Origin: Vagococcus entomophilus
GTDB lineage: Bacteria; Bacillota; Bacilli; Lactobacillales; Vagococcaceae
Direction: 5' to 3'
Assembly (NCBI RefSeq): GCF_003987595.1
Contig: NZ_NGJZ01000001.1
Span: forward strand, 744,001 to 808,000
DNA: 64,000 nucleotides
Part shown: in pieces, positions 51,934-61,896 of the stretch
Numbering within the stretch: the first letter of the stretch is position 1
Layout: every line of letters starts with the position of its first letter
Notes under the pieces: generated by a model
What the model was told of the DNA's origin: nothing
The model's input: the letters and a program-made list of their open reading frames with translations, nothing else
The model's database searches: none
Program-made: the position numbers and the translations under genes

Positions 51934-53178
51934 TTAGTCTGAATTCTGTTTCTTTATAAATTCCAACAGTTTTTGTTGATGCTTGGGCAATACGACATCA
52001 GTAGTCTCTTCGATTTTTAACCAGCGTTGGTTGGCTGCCAACTGAAATTGTTTTTGATTTTTCACATAGCCATTGGCAAGTAGAATAAACCACTTTAAAT
52101 GACTAAAAATATGTGTCACTTCTCCCACAGGCTGTTTTAACCAAACAACCGTTTCGCTATATCTTTCTAATTGTGCAAGGGACTGCGCGAAAGAGAAATG
52201 TGTCAAATTAGTTTCACCAAGAGGCTCATTGTCTTCTGCTAATAGTTCTAATTGTTCACTTGGTTCCTTCTCTTTAAGAAAAGCCTGCCATTGTTTTAAA
52301 TAGCGCTTGAACTCAGCCTCTTTGATTTCGACTAATGGAAACATCCACATATTGGCCAACAGTCCTTCTTTTTTCCTTTGTTCAAAAAGAAATGCTCCTG
52401 CTTCATTTTGAATCGCTAGCGCTAGATAATAGACCGGTTTTGCCTTAACCTTTTTACTTTTAACGGGATATTTTTCTATTTCTTTTTTTTCATACGCCAA
52501 ACAATACTTTTGGATAGGACACTTCTCACACTTTGGCGAAGTTGGCGTGCAAATACCTGACCCTAAATCCATGATTGCTTGATTAAATTCGCTTGGTTTG
52601 TTTGGAGAGATTAACAATCGAACAGCTTGCTCAAAAACTTTTCGACTGCTTGGTTTGGCAATATCATCGGTTATTTCAAATAAACGACTAAAAACACGCA
52701 TCACATTCCCATCAATTGCTGGCTCTGGCAGATTAAAGGCGATACTCGCAATAGCTCCTGCAGTGTATGGACCAATTCCTTTTAATTCTTGGATTTTTTG
52801 GATCTCATTTGGCATCTGACCGTCATGCAACTCCACTATTTGTTGAGCTGCTTTTTGCATGTTTCTCACTCTTGAATAGTAGCCTAACCCCTCCCATGCC
52901 TTTAATAACCTTTCTTCTTCTGCTTGTGCCAACGCTTGGATACTCGGAAACCATTCGGTAAACCTCAAAAAATAGGGAATAACTGTCTCCACTCTCGTCT
53001 GTTGAAGCATAATTTCAGAAACCCAAATACGATAAGGATCTTGATTCTCTCGCCAGGGTAAGATTCTTCTTTCTTGCTCATACCAACCCAAAAATTCTTC
53101 TTGAAATTCCGCTACGCGTTTCGTTGGCCAATCGTTCAACCATTGTTTTTTCACCTTAGCATTCTCTTTATCCTTCAT
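51934..53178 (-). CDS. mutY: A/G-specific adenine glycosylase
   Basis: A base-excision repair enzyme that removes adenine opposite 8-oxoguanine; 414 aa. It has catalytic Glu in WVSEIMLQQT, helix-hairpin-helix ELKGIGPYTAGAIA, catalytic Asp in AIDGNVMRV, and the 4Fe-4S loop CTPTSPKCEKCPIQKYC. A C-terminal NUDIX-like domain recognises 8-oxoG. I chose ATG at 53178, which overlaps the end of recX by 11 nt; an upstream TTG at 53199 is possible. The two DNA-repair genes form one unit. Confidence 0.93.
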   Translation of the reverse strand: MKDKENAKVKKQWLNDWPTKRVAEFQEEFLGWYEQERRILPWRENQDPYRIWVSEIMLQQTRVETVIPYFLRFTEWFPSIQALAQAEEERLLKAWEGLGYYSRVRNMQKAAQQIVELHDGQMPNEIQKIQELKGIGPYTAGAIASIAFNLPEPAIDGNVMRVFSRLFEITDDIAKPSSRKVFEQAVRLLISPNKPSEFNQAIMDLGSGICTPTSPKCEKCPIQKYCLAYEKKEIEKYPVKSKKVKAKPVYYLALAIQNEAGAFLFEQRKKEGLLANMWMFPLVEIKEAEFKRYLKQWQAFLKEKEPSEQLELLAEDNEPLGETNLTHFSFAQSLAQLERYSETVVWLKQPVGEVTHIFSHLKWFILLANGYVKNQKQFQLAANQRWLKIEETTDVVLPKHQQKLLEFIKKQNSD

Positions 53179-53968
53179 GTTCCAACTCTTTCTTCTCAAT
53201 AAACTGTTGAATTAGCTCATAATCAAATCCTTTTTGAAATAACGAGCGTATTACTTTTTGTTTGCGCTTTGGCAAGTCTAAGCGCACATTTCTTTCCCAG
53301 AGTTTATCCCCTAATTGTTCGAGCAACTCTGCTTCTTGTTGACTGTCCTTTTCAACAGAAATGCTTGCAAGTGCTGCTTGAATTATTTCTTGCTTGAATC
53401 CTTTGAGCATCAATCCTTGTTTCATTTTATTTAACTTTTCTTGGTGACTCTTTTGACGATATCGCTTTTCCAACTTTTTTGCTAGTGCAGTTGCATTTTC
53501 TTGCTGCGAGTCGTTGGTATAAAGCAACAATGCCTCAGCACTCGTTTGCTCTTCAATTCCTTTTTTTCTAAGTTGCTGCATAACAACAGCTGGTCCCTTA
53601 TCAGAAGTCCGAATCATCGTTCGAACATAACTTTCGGCATAGACCTGATCGTCAACTAGCCGGATTTCTCTAAGTTTTTCGATAACCGGGCCAATCATAA
53701 AGCTAGGAATTTCCTTTTCTAGTAAATATTTCCGGATTTCTTTTTCTGAGCGTAACTGATAACTCAAATAATTAAGCGCTAGCTGATAGCCTTGATCTAA
53801 TGCGCTTGTCTCTTCAATTTCCTTTATCAGTGTTTCCTCTAGTTCTTTTCCTTTTAATAATCTATAACGAACAAAGACATCCTCTGAAACAAATAGTTTG
53901 CGCCCAGAGGTCAAAACAAGTGTATAACCTGAACGTTTTCTTTTGGTTACTTTTTCAATTTGTTCCAT
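53168..53968 (-). CDS. recX: Regulatory protein RecX
   Basis: A 266-residue helical protein that limits RecA filaments. Tandem three-helix repeats are visible (ALNYLSYQLRSEKEIRKYLL, then LVDDQVYAESYVRTMI, and a further copy near RSLFQKGFDYELIQQFI). It has the long Firmicute form with an N-terminal beta-rich part. Its stop overlaps the start of mutY. Confidence 0.9.
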   Translation of the reverse strand: MEQIEKVTKRKRSGYTLVLTSGRKLFVSEDVFVRYRLLKGKELEETLIKEIEETSALDQGYQLALNYLSYQLRSEKEIRKYLLEKEIPSFMIGPVIEKLREIRLVDDQVYAESYVRTMIRTSDKGPAVVMQQLRKKGIEEQTSAEALLLYTNDSQQENATALAKKLEKRYRQKSHQEKLNKMKQGLMLKGFKQEIIQAALASISVEKDSQQEAELLEQLGDKLWERNVRLDLPKRKQKVIRSLFQKGFDYELIQQFIEKKELEHEG

Positions 53969-54034
53969 TTTTTCATCCCTTTATTTTTAGTCTTTTTTAT
54001 TGTACTACATTTGTTCCTTTACATAAACAAAAAG

Positions 54035-54060
54035 AGATGAACGCTAAAAAGCATTCATCT
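54035..54060 (-). terminator. Terminator of the P-type ATPase gene
   Basis: AGATGAACGC/GCATTCATCT (10 bp with one G-T) is followed on minus by CTTTTTG; it starts 6 nt past the stop. Confidence 0.75.
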
Positions 54061-54066
54061 TAAAAA

Positions 54067-55929
54067 CTAATTGATTAATTTTTTTACATACAAACAACGC
54101 ATTGCGTTGAGTATTGCCAAAACTGTTACGCCAACATCGGCAAAAACAGCCCCACCAATTGTCATCATTCCAACAGCTCCTAGTACTAAAAAAAGCACTT
54201 TGATTCCTAATGCAAAAAGTATATTTTGCTTAACAATGCCCATTGTTTTTTTAGCCAGCTTGATGCTTACTGGAATTTTGGAAGGCTCATCTGTCATAAT
54301 TACCACATCAGCGGCCTCAATCGCTGCGTCTGAGCCAAGTCCTCCCATTGCGATGCCAATATCTGCTCTAGCTAAAACTGGTGCATCATTGATACCATCT
54401 CCTACAAACGCGACTTTGCCAGTGGAACTAGCCCTTTTTAAAATCTCTTCTAAGCAAGCCACTTTATCTGCGGGCATCAATTCTGTATAGATTTGATCTA
54501 AGCCCAGCTTTTTGCCTACAGCTTGGCCAATTCGGTTATTATCTCCTGTTAGCATGATAGTTTTTTCAATATGCAGTTCTTTTAATTTTGTTAGCGCTTC
54601 CTGTGCATCTTTTTTGATTGCATCTGCAATCAAAAGATATCCAACATATTCTCTATCAATGGCTACGTGAACAATGGTGCCTGAAACATCAGGTTCTAAA
54701 ACTCCAGCTACTCCTTGATGCTGCATCAAGCGTTGATTTCCAACAAAAACATTTTTACCAAAGACTTCTGCTGTCAAACCTTGGCCTGGATGTTCTTCTA
54801 AATTCTTCACTTCATCTTTTTTAACAACCTCTCCAAAAGCTTTTTGCAAAGAAAGCGCAATCGGATGGGTTGAAAAACTTTCTACATAGGCTGCATACTT
54901 TAATACTTTTTCTTCGGTGTCTCTCACTGCATGAATTTTTTGAACTTCAAAGGTTCCTTCTGTCAGTGTTCCTGTCTTATCAAAGACCACTACTTCTGTT
55001 TGCGCTAAAGCCTCTAAGTAGTTGCTTCCTTTAATGAGAATCCCCAGCTTAGAAGCGCCACCTATCCCACCAAAAAAGCTTAGTGGCACTGAAATTACCA
55101 GCGCACACGGACATGAAATCACCAAAAATGTCAACGCTCGGTATATCCACTCTTTGAATTCAGCATTTGCTATTACTACGGGTGGAATCACCGCTAATAA
55201 AAATGCACAAGCAACCACTGTCGGAGTATAATAACGAGCGAATTTGGTGATGAAATTTTCTGTCTGTGCTTTTTTACTGCTTGCATTTTCTACCAGGTCC
55301 AATATTTTATTTACCGTAGAGTCTTCAAATTCTTGCTTAACCTCTACTTTTAATACACCATTTGTATTGATGCAACCACTCAAAATTTCTTGTCCTTGGC
55401 TGATCTTTTGGGGAACAGACTCACCCGTTAGTGCCGAAGTATCAACCAGCGCCTGACCACTGATCACCAAACCGTCCAAAGGCACTCTCTCTCCAGGCTT
55501 GATTTCAATATAATCGCCAATCTCAACTTCATCAGGATCAACTTTTTCGACTTTGTCCTCTACATATAAATTGGCATAATCAGGTCGAATGTCCATCATC
55601 TTGCTAATGGACTTACGTGATTGGTTGACTGCATAACTTTGGAATAATTCACCAATTTGATAAAAAAGCATCACGGCAACACCTTCTGCATATTGACCAA
55701 TTGCAAAAGCACCAATCGTTGCCAAAGACATTAAAAAATTTTCATCAAAAATATCTTTCCTCAACAGGTTGTGACCTGCTTTTTTCAAGACATCGCTCCC
55801 AATGATTAAATAAATAATCCCGTAACCTATAAAAGTTGCCCAAAAACTATCAATTCTGACAACATGCATCATCGTTAGTAAAACTATACTGACAACAATT
55901 TTCAACACTCTTTTCTTATTTTTAGCCAT
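54067..55929 (-). CDS. Heavy-metal translocating P-type ATPase, Zn/Cd type
   Basis: A 620-residue P1B ATPase that pumps Zn2+/Cd2+/Pb2+ out. It has eight helices with CPC in SCPCALVIS, phosphorylation site DKTGTLT, TGES in the actuator domain, the HP motif (STHPIAL) and GDGINDAP. There is no N-terminal metal-binding domain; instead a separate HMA protein is encoded directly upstream, an unusual split. I chose the ATG at 55929; a GTG one codon earlier also exists. The Zn/Cd rather than Cu assignment rests on general CadA/ZntA likeness. Confidence 0.88.
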   Translation of the reverse strand: MAKNKKRVLKIVVSIVLLTMMHVVRIDSFWATFIGYGIIYLIIGSDVLKKAGHNLLRKDIFDENFLMSLATIGAFAIGQYAEGVAVMLFYQIGELFQSYAVNQSRKSISKMMDIRPDYANLYVEDKVEKVDPDEVEIGDYIEIKPGERVPLDGLVISGQALVDTSALTGESVPQKISQGQEILSGCINTNGVLKVEVKQEFEDSTVNKILDLVENASSKKAQTENFITKFARYYTPTVVACAFLLAVIPPVVIANAEFKEWIYRALTFLVISCPCALVISVPLSFFGGIGGASKLGILIKGSNYLEALAQTEVVVFDKTGTLTEGTFEVQKIHAVRDTEEKVLKYAAYVESFSTHPIALSLQKAFGEVVKKDEVKNLEEHPGQGLTAEVFGKNVFVGNQRLMQHQGVAGVLEPDVSGTIVHVAIDREYVGYLLIADAIKKDAQEALTKLKELHIEKTIMLTGDNNRIGQAVGKKLGLDQIYTELMPADKVACLEEILKRASSTGKVAFVGDGINDAPVLARADIGIAMGGLGSDAAIEAADVVIMTDEPSKIPVSIKLAKKTMGIVKQNILFALGIKVLFLVLGAVGMMTIGGAVFADVGVTVLAILNAMRCLYVKKLIN

Positions 55930-55939
55930 CACTTATCAT

Positions 55940-56161
55940 CTACGCTTTCATAACCACCACATCAGGTTCTAAATTTTGAACGGTTGCTATCACCTCATCA
56001 AGAATTCGAGGCATTTGCGCTCTTTCTGCACTAACCTTTAATTTTGTCGTCATAAAATTGACCGAAGCTTCTTCTACACCACTAATTTCTTTGATTGCTT
56101 GTTCAATTTTCATAGCACAATTTGCACAATCTAAGCCTTCTAGTTTTACTGTTTTTTTCAC
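55940..56161 (-). CDS. Heavy-metal-associated (HMA) domain protein
   Basis: A 73-residue ferredoxin-like metal-binding domain with the motif GLDCANC. It looks like the N-terminal domain of the adjacent P-type ATPase detached as its own gene and would hand metal to the pump. The start is GTG at 56161 with AAGGAG 9 nt upstream; a longer frame to 56191 overlaps that site. Only 10 nt separate it from the ATPase gene, so they are co-translated. No ArsR/CadC regulator gene is next to it. Confidence 0.88.
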   Translation of the reverse strand: MKKTVKLEGLDCANCAMKIEQAIKEISGVEEASVNFMTTKLKVSAERAQMPRILDEVIATVQNLEPDVVVMKA

Positions 56162-56243
56162 GAACAACCACTCCTTATTCTTTTTTTTCATCTATATTAT
56201 AAGTGAATAGTTGCTCATATGTCAATCTATTTATACAAAAAAA

Positions 56244-56272
56244 GGCATAAAAGTAACCATCACTTTTATACC
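56244..56272 (-). terminator. Terminator of the MupG-family gene
   Basis: GGTATAAAAGT pairs with ACTTTTATGCC on minus (one G-U), followed by TTTTTTTGTAT. A T tract also lies on plus. Confidence 0.8.
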
Positions 56273-56305
56273 GCATTTTTTACTGCTTTGGAATTTTTTG
56301 AAACC

Positions 56306-57400
56306 TTACTGCCCATTTTCTTCTAGTTTAAAATTAGACCAAGGTCTTAAAAATTCTAGTAAAAACAGCTCTTCGGTTGCAATCCTGCCAACTACATTGA
56401 CCCGTCCATCATTTTTCATTTCTTTTAATGCAATTTGCGTTTCCCCTTTATACTGGCCATAGAGTGCATTGTCAATCAGTACATCCCCACGGCTCATGTT
56501 GACCGTATGGTGTGCAGGAAACTCCCATTCTTTGTACTTAACACGAGTCCAAGTTGAGCGAAGTAAATAGTCGGAGCGATCCCCACGATAACTATGCAAA
56601 TTATTAAATAAAACTTCTCGTTCTTCTTTGGTTGTTCCTGTTAAAACATCAACTTTAAGCGTTGGGAATTCTGCGAAAAAAGCCGTTGCCATCGCTTCCA
56701 GCTCTTGCTCCGATGCATATGCATTTCCAATCGTGATATCATCAATTACCCCTGTAAGCACCAGGTGTTTGACTTGTGTTGCAATTGGTAATGTGCGGTG
56801 TGCTTCAAGCGAACATAGTCCATCTTGGGTAGGCCAAGGACCAAAGCTAGCTGATGGCGAATTCACAAAAGCCATTGTATTTATCCCGTACTGCTTGAAT
56901 TGTTCACAACAGGCTATAAAATGCGAATAACCAAGGCCTGAGTAACGATGTGGGTAAAAATTGTGTGAGCCCATCAACTGATTGACATTTGGGGAATAAC
57001 TCATAATATTATCAACATATTTAGTTCCTGAACTCATATTAATTTCAATTTTAATGCCATATGGATTCCTTGTCATCTTCGCTTCTTCAGCTCCGGTGAA
57101 TCCTAAATCTAAACGGACACCATCTGCCCCCATCTCGTGAAAAAAAGATAAGTCATCATACGAAATACCCAATTGTTTGAACAAGTCTGGATTAATATCG
57201 ACCATGACCTCAAATCCCAAATCTGTTGCATAGCGAACTGTTTGTTGAAACTCACTTAGTACTTTTTTCTTGTCATCATTCACTTGCAATAAGCTGGTAA
57301 ACACACGCTTAAACCCGTACTTATGGGCTAAATCCAAGTAAGCCTGATCTTTTTCAAGTGTTGAACGTTCTGGATAAATAGAAATCCCTAATTTCCCCAT
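56306..57400 (-). CDS. MupG/DUF871 family protein (6-phospho-N-acetylmuramidase-like)
   Basis: A 364-residue protein. The N-terminal TIM barrel (KLGISIYPERSTLEKDQAYL, GFEVMVDINPDLFKQLGIS, GADGVRLDLGFTG) is followed by a cyclophilin-like C-terminal domain (GDVLIDNALYGQYKGETQIA). S. aureus MupG cleaves MurNAc-6-phosphate-GlcNAc imported by MurP during wall recycling. Related DUF871 proteins may act on other phospho-glycosides. It is a single gene here; AAAGGAGAG lies upstream. Confidence 0.82.
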   Translation of the reverse strand: MGKLGISIYPERSTLEKDQAYLDLAHKYGFKRVFTSLLQVNDDKKKVLSEFQQTVRYATDLGFEVMVDINPDLFKQLGISYDDLSFFHEMGADGVRLDLGFTGAEEAKMTRNPYGIKIEINMSSGTKYVDNIMSYSPNVNQLMGSHNFYPHRYSGLGYSHFIACCEQFKQYGINTMAFVNSPSASFGPWPTQDGLCSLEAHRTLPIATQVKHLVLTGVIDDITIGNAYASEQELEAMATAFFAEFPTLKVDVLTGTTKEEREVLFNNLHSYRGDRSDYLLRSTWTRVKYKEWEFPAHHTVNMSRGDVLIDNALYGQYKGETQIALKEMKNDGRVNVVGRIATEELFLLEFLRPWSNFKLEENGQ

Positions 57401-57538
57401 TTTATTCTCTCCTTTTGTATCCGTTTTCTCTATTATACCAATTCCCTAACAAATAGTATAGACCAATTTTAAAAAAGTTGGTTTTACCTGAAAAATTTGT
57501 TACTATTATATAGCAAGTAAAATAGAGAGGATGTTTAA

Positions 57539-58294
57539 ATGAAAATCAAAAAAATGGTTGGAAGTTTAGCTATGTGTACTTTAGCTGGAGTCTTATTGGT
57601 CGGATGTACGACATCGAGTCAAACTAAGAAATCAGCTACGACCACTTCTTCCACAAAGAAAAAAGCAACGACTAAGAAAGTTGACATTAACTCATTGAAA
57701 CTACCGCAACTTGAAACAACAGTTGCTGAAAATGAAGATGTTGTAGAGCTGGTTACTTCAAAAGGAACTATCAAAATCAAGTTGTTTCCTGAGTATGCGC
57801 CAAAAGCTGTTGAGAACTTTATGACACATGCAAAAAATGGCTACTACAACGGAACAACTTTCCACCGTGTGATCAACGAATTTATGATTCAAGGGGGCGA
57901 TCCCAATGGAAATGGGACTGGTGGTGCCAGCATTTGGAACAAGGAATTTGCCCCAGAGATTTCTAATAATCTTTATCACATCCGGGGAGCACTTGCGATG
58001 GCAAGAACTTCTGGAAGTGTGACAGAAAAAACTCAAGGCAGTCAATTTTATATTGTTCAAAACGACGAAAATGTTTCAGACGGGTTGTTATCAGATGACT
58101 ATCCTCAAAAAATTATCGAAGCCTACAAAAAAGGTGGAACCCCAACGTTAGATAAACAATATTCTGTTTTTGGTCAAGTCATCGAAGGCATGGATGTGGT
58201 GGATGCTATTGCCCATACGAGTGTAGATAGTAGTGACAAACCAACTGAAACCATTACCGTTGAAAAAATCAATATTTTACAAGAAGCAAAATAA
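57539..58294 (+). CDS. Cyclophilin-type peptidyl-prolyl isomerase lipoprotein
   Basis: A 251-residue extracytoplasmic foldase. The signal peptide has lipobox LLVGC, and a Thr/Ser/Lys-rich linker follows (about 25-50). The cyclophilin domain has YAPKAVENFMTHAKNGYYNG, the catalytic-type Arg in FHRVINEFMIQGGDP, and GALAMARTSG with GSQFYIV. It probably helps exported proteins fold. It is divergent from the mupG-like gene and ends at a bidirectional terminator. Confidence 0.9.
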   Translation: MKIKKMVGSLAMCTLAGVLLVGCTTSSQTKKSATTTSSTKKKATTKKVDINSLKLPQLETTVAENEDVVELVTSKGTIKIKLFPEYAPKAVENFMTHAKNGYYNGTTFHRVINEFMIQGGDPNGNGTGGASIWNKEFAPEISNNLYHIRGALAMARTSGSVTEKTQGSQFYIVQNDENVSDGLLSDDYPQKIIEAYKKGGTPTLDKQYSVFGQVIEGMDVVDAIAHTSVDSSDKPTETITVEKINILQEAK

Positions 58295-58300
58295 AAAAGA

Positions 58301-58323
58301 GTGAGACAAATTTATTGTCTCAC
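58301..58323. terminator. Bidirectional terminator between the cyclophilin and ilvE genes
   Basis: GTGAGACAA/TTGTCTCAC with a 5-nt loop has T tracts on both strands and lies between two converging genes. Confidence 0.88.
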
Positions 58324-58336
58324 CTTTTTTTATAAA

Positions 58337-59350
58337 CTATACTTTGAAAATCCAACCCGCTAAGGCTTCTTTATCACCTGTCTGTATCCCTACTAATTCG
58401 TCATAGAGTTGTTGCGTCACTGGACCAACTTCGGTTTCACTATAAAATACATGAAACTCATCCTTCGTTTGGATGCCACCAATTGGAGAAATCACAGCAG
58501 CAGTACCACAAGCTCCAGCTTCTTTATATTTATCTAGTTGGTTAATATAAACCTCCCCTTCTTCTACTTTTAAGCCAAGCCTTTTGTTAGCAAGCTCAAG
58601 TAAAGAATACTTTGTAATGCTGGGAAGAATTGAAGGAGATTTTGGTGTAACAAACACATCATCTTTTGTAATGGCAAAAAAGTTTGCCGAGCCAACTTCT
58701 TCAATCTTAGTATGTGTTGCTGGATCTAAATAGATGCAATCTGAGAATTTTTTTTCGTGAGCTTCATTTCCTGGTAACAAACTTGCTGCATAGTTCCCAC
58801 CGACTTTCGCTGCACCCGTTCCATTTGGAGCTGCTCGGTCATAATCAGATACTACAAAATTTGTCGGCGTAAGTCCCCCTTTGAAATAAGGACCAACTGG
58901 CATGCAGAACACAGTAAATATATACTCAGGAGCTGGTTGCACACCAATCCCATCGCCAACACCAATAATCAACGGACGGAGATAAAGCGTTGCACCCGAA
59001 CCATACGGTGGAACGTACTCTTCGTTTGCACGGACAACTTGTTTTACAGCATCAATGAACATCTCTTCTGGTATTTGAGGCATTCGCAAACGATCACAAC
59101 TCTTTTGCAATCTCTTTGCATTTTCATCTGGACGAAAAAGATTGATGCTACCATCTTTGCAGCGATAAGCTTTTAATCCTTCAAAAGCTTGCTGACCATA
59201 ATGCAATGCAGTCGAACCTTCACTTATGTGCAATTGACTATCTTCTGTTAAGGCGCCTGCTTCCCATGCTCCATTTTTCCAATTTGAAAGATAACGATAC
59301 GGTGTTTTAATATAAGAAAATCCTAGATTACTCCAATCAATATTTACCAT
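58337..59350 (-). CDS. ilvE: Branched-chain amino acid aminotransferase
   Basis: A 337-residue PLP enzyme that transaminates Leu, Ile and Val. Family blocks are ALHYGQQAFEGLKAYR, LYLRPLIIG, the PLP Lys region GAAKVGGNYAASL, and EVGSANFFAI. AGGAG lies 9 nt before the ATG. Single gene. It probably works in catabolism or interconversion, since no ilv/leu genes are near. Confidence 0.93.
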   Translation of the reverse strand: MVNIDWSNLGFSYIKTPYRYLSNWKNGAWEAGALTEDSQLHISEGSTALHYGQQAFEGLKAYRCKDGSINLFRPDENAKRLQKSCDRLRMPQIPEEMFIDAVKQVVRANEEYVPPYGSGATLYLRPLIIGVGDGIGVQPAPEYIFTVFCMPVGPYFKGGLTPTNFVVSDYDRAAPNGTGAAKVGGNYAASLLPGNEAHEKKFSDCIYLDPATHTKIEEVGSANFFAITKDDVFVTPKSPSILPSITKYSLLELANKRLGLKVEEGEVYINQLDKYKEAGACGTAAVISPIGGIQTKDEFHVFYSETEVGPVTQQLYDELVGIQTGDKEALAGWIFKV

Positions 59351-59437
59351 CTAATCACTCCTAGTACTATTTAATTGCTATTGTAACATACAGCCAGAAT
59401 AATTGTGAGAATATTTCAAATTTTTCCACATGTTTTT

Positions 59438-59821
59438 TCATTCATGCAATTCAAGCGGCAATCCATCTGGATCGAAAAAAAAGGTCATTTTGGATCCAGT
59501 GAACGCATCCATTCTGATTGCTTCACATACAATGCCTTTTTGAGATAACTCAAATACTGTCTCCTCGATATTTGCAACTTTAAAAGCGAGGTGTCTAAGA
59601 CCGTACGCTTCAGGATAGCTCGGCCTTTTCGGCTGATTTTCTTTAATAAAAATTTCAATTTCCATTTGATTGCTTTTTAAATCTATTTTAATGTCTTCGG
59701 CTCGTTTATTTTCGCGTATTACACGAAAACCTAACCGATTCACATAAAAATCTTTCGTCCTTTGATAATCAGAAGCGATAATGGCAATATGATGGATCGG
59801 AGCTGAACCTAAGATACACAT
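59438..59821 (-). CDS. VOC (glyoxalase/bleomycin resistance fold) family protein
   Basis: A 127-residue VOC-fold protein (two beta-alpha-beta-beta-beta modules). The start HHIAIIASDYQRTKDFYVNRLG and later GLRHLAFKVANIEETVFEL and FFFDPDGLPLELHE contain the likely metal ligands His, Glu and Glu. It belongs to the small GloA2-like group; substrate unknown. AGGAAAG lies upstream of the ATG. Confidence 0.85.
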   Translation of the reverse strand: MCILGSAPIHHIAIIASDYQRTKDFYVNRLGFRVIRENKRAEDIKIDLKSNQMEIEIFIKENQPKRPSYPEAYGLRHLAFKVANIEETVFELSQKGIVCEAIRMDAFTGSKMTFFFDPDGLPLELHE

Positions 59822-59917
59822 AACTTTCCTACTCTCTTATTTACTAGTCTTTTACTTTATTTATTCTATCAAAATTTGACCAGCATTGGGAAAAATCACT
59901 TGAATTTTTGCACATTT

Positions 59918-60685
59918 TTAATGTTTGGGTACCTCTTTCGCTATTTGCAAAAATTTAGCTAGCTCTTCTTCTTGTTTTTCAGCAAACATCTTTACTACTT
60001 TGCTACCGATGATTACGCCATCACAAAATTTTGAAAAATTTTCGACATGCTCTAGTGTCGAAACACCGAATCCTGCAAGTACCGGCAAATTTGTCTGTGA
60101 TTTGACCAGCTTTAATTGCTGATTGATTCGTTGGTCAAACGCTATTTTTTCCCCTGTAGTTCCGTTGACTGTTACGGTATAAATAAATCCCTCTGCATTT
60201 GCAATCAATTCTTGAATGCGAGCAGGACTACTCGTTAGAGAAATTAATTGAACAAGCGCAATATCACTCTTTTTCAAAAACGGAGTGAGATAATCCTGAT
60301 GTTCAAAAGGCAAATCGGGAATAATTAACCCCTTCACAGGAGAATTGTGTAGCTGTGAAAAAAATGTTTCAACTCCGTAATGAAAAATCGGTTGAAAATA
60401 ACTCATTATGACTAACGGTACTTTAACCTGACTATTTTTAAGTACAGCGATAATTTGCTCCAAATTGACTTTTTTTTGTAATGCACGTAAACCAGCCGCT
60501 TGAATGATTGGTCCGTCCGCAACAGGATCTGAGAATGGGATTCCTACTTCAATAACTGTTGCCCCAGCATGTTCTAAAAAAAGCAATCGTTCTTCTAACT
60601 GCTCTAATCCGCCATCTCCCGCCATAATGTAAGGAATAATACTCATGTTGGCTTGGTTTTTCATCTTCTTTTCAAGTGTTTTCAC
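59918..60685 (-). CDS. trpA: Tryptophan synthase alpha subunit
   Basis: A 255-residue TIM barrel that splits indole-3-glycerol phosphate. The blocks [32 protein letters not shown] with the catalytic Glu/Asp, and [10 protein letters not shown] are clear. The start is GTG overlapping the trpB stop (GTGA), AGAGG upstream. It is the last gene of the trp operon; I saw no clear terminator after it. Confidence 0.93.
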   Translation of the reverse strand: MKTLEKKMKNQANMSIIPYIMAGDGGLEQLEERLLFLEHAGATVIEVGIPFSDPVADGPIIQAAGLRALQKKVNLEQIIAVLKNSQVKVPLVIMSYFQPIFHYGVETFFSQLHNSPVKGLIIPDLPFEHQDYLTPFLKKSDIALVQLISLTSSPARIQELIANAEGFIYTVTVNGTTGEKIAFDQRINQQLKLVKSQTNLPVLAGFGVSTLEHVENFSKFCDGVIIGSKVVKMFAEKQEEELAKFLQIAKEVPKH

Positions 60686-61896
60686 TTTTTTTCGCCTCTT
60701 TTACTATTTAATAACGTTCTAATTTGAGCCACATCTTTATCTCCACGACCCGATAAGCAGACAATAACTGATTGATCTGGTGACATATCTTTTGCATGCT
60801 TCATTGTATAAGCAATGGCGTGAGCACTCTCAAGTGCTGGGATGATTCCTTCTTTTTTGGTCAAAAGTTGAAAAGCCTCAACTGCCTCATCATCTGTAAT
60901 GGAAACATATTTAACGCGTTTTATCTCATTAAAATGACAATGTTCTGGACCTAATCCAGGATAATCCAAACCTGCTGATATCGAAAATGCTTCGTTGATT
61001 TGACCGGATTCATCTTGCAATACTTTCATCAATGCTCCGTGCAATACTCCTGGTTCTCCTTTTGTAATACTCGCCGCGTGTTTAGCTGTCTCAAGACCTA
61101 AACCTGCTGCTTCAACCCCGTACATTTCTACCTCTGAGTCCTCAACAAAAGGATAAAATAAGCCCATCGCATTGCTCCCACCACCAACACACGCAATCAG
61201 CGCATCAGGTAAGACGCCTTTTTTTTCTAAAAATTGTTTCTTTGCCTCTTTGCCAATCACACTCTGATAATCACGTACAATTTGCGGAAAGGGGTGTGGT
61301 CCTAAAACGGAACCCATTACATAATGTGTATCCTCTACAGTCGCAACCCAGTAACGCAACGCTTCATTAACCGCATCCTTAAGCGTCTTACTACCCGATT
61401 CAACACTGACAACTTTTGCTCCTAGTAACTCCATTCTAAAGACATTTAATGCTTGCCGTTGGACATCAATAGCACCCATAAAAATAGTACATTCCATGTT
61501 CATGAGCGCAGCCACTGTTGCCGTAGCCACTCCGTGTTGACCAGCACCCGTTTCTGCAACCACTCGCTTTTTCCCCATTTTTTTGGCTAATAAAATTTGA
61601 CCCACTGTATTATTAATTTTATGTGCGCCCGTATGATTTAAATCTTCTCTTTTTAAATAAATTTTTGCACCACCCACATAATCTGTCAGTTGCTCCGCAA
61701 AATATAGCGGGGTTTCCCTTCCAACATATTCTTTTAAATAATAAGCAAGTTCCGCTTGAAATTGCTCATCATGCTGACTTTTTTGATAAACTTCTTGCAG
61801 TTGTTTGACTGCTTGCATTAAAGTTTCCGGGACAAACTGTCCACCGTATTCTCCGTAAAATCCTTTTTCATCTGGTAATGTATATGGTTTATTCAT
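60682..61896 (-). CDS. trpB: Tryptophan synthase beta subunit
   Basis: A 404-residue PLP enzyme that joins indole and serine. It has [13 protein letters not shown] near the start, the PLP Lys in [14 protein letters not shown], the GGGSNAMG phosphate loop, and [13 protein letters not shown] chose the ATG at 61896 with AGAGG 6 nt upstream. The ATG just before it is too close to that site, and the longer frame to 62031 overlaps trpF heavily. The start overlaps the end of trpF. Confidence 0.95.
   Translation of the reverse strand: MNKPYTLPDEKGFYGEYGGQFVPETLMQAVKQLQEVYQKSQHDEQFQAELAYYLKEYVGRETPLYFAEQLTDYVGGAKIYLKREDLNHTGAHKINNTVGQILLAKKMGKKRVVAETGAGQHGVATATVAALMNMECTIFMGAIDVQRQALNVFRMELLGAKVVSVESGSKTLKDAVNEALRYWVATVEDTHYVMGSVLGPHPFPQIVRDYQSVIGKEAKKQFLEKKGVLPDALIACVGGGSNAMGLFYPFVEDSEVEMYGVEAAGLGLETAKHAASITKGEPGVLHGALMKVLQDESGQINEAFSISAGLDYPGLGPEHCHFNEIKRVKYVSITDDEAVEAFQLLTKKEGIIPALESAHAIAYTMKHAKDMSPDQSVIVCLSGRGDKDVAQIRTLLNSKRGEKK

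Noticed and set aside
54071-55456. Several plus-strand frames opposite the P-type ATPase gene
   Set aside because: They are antisense shadows of a well-supported ATPase.
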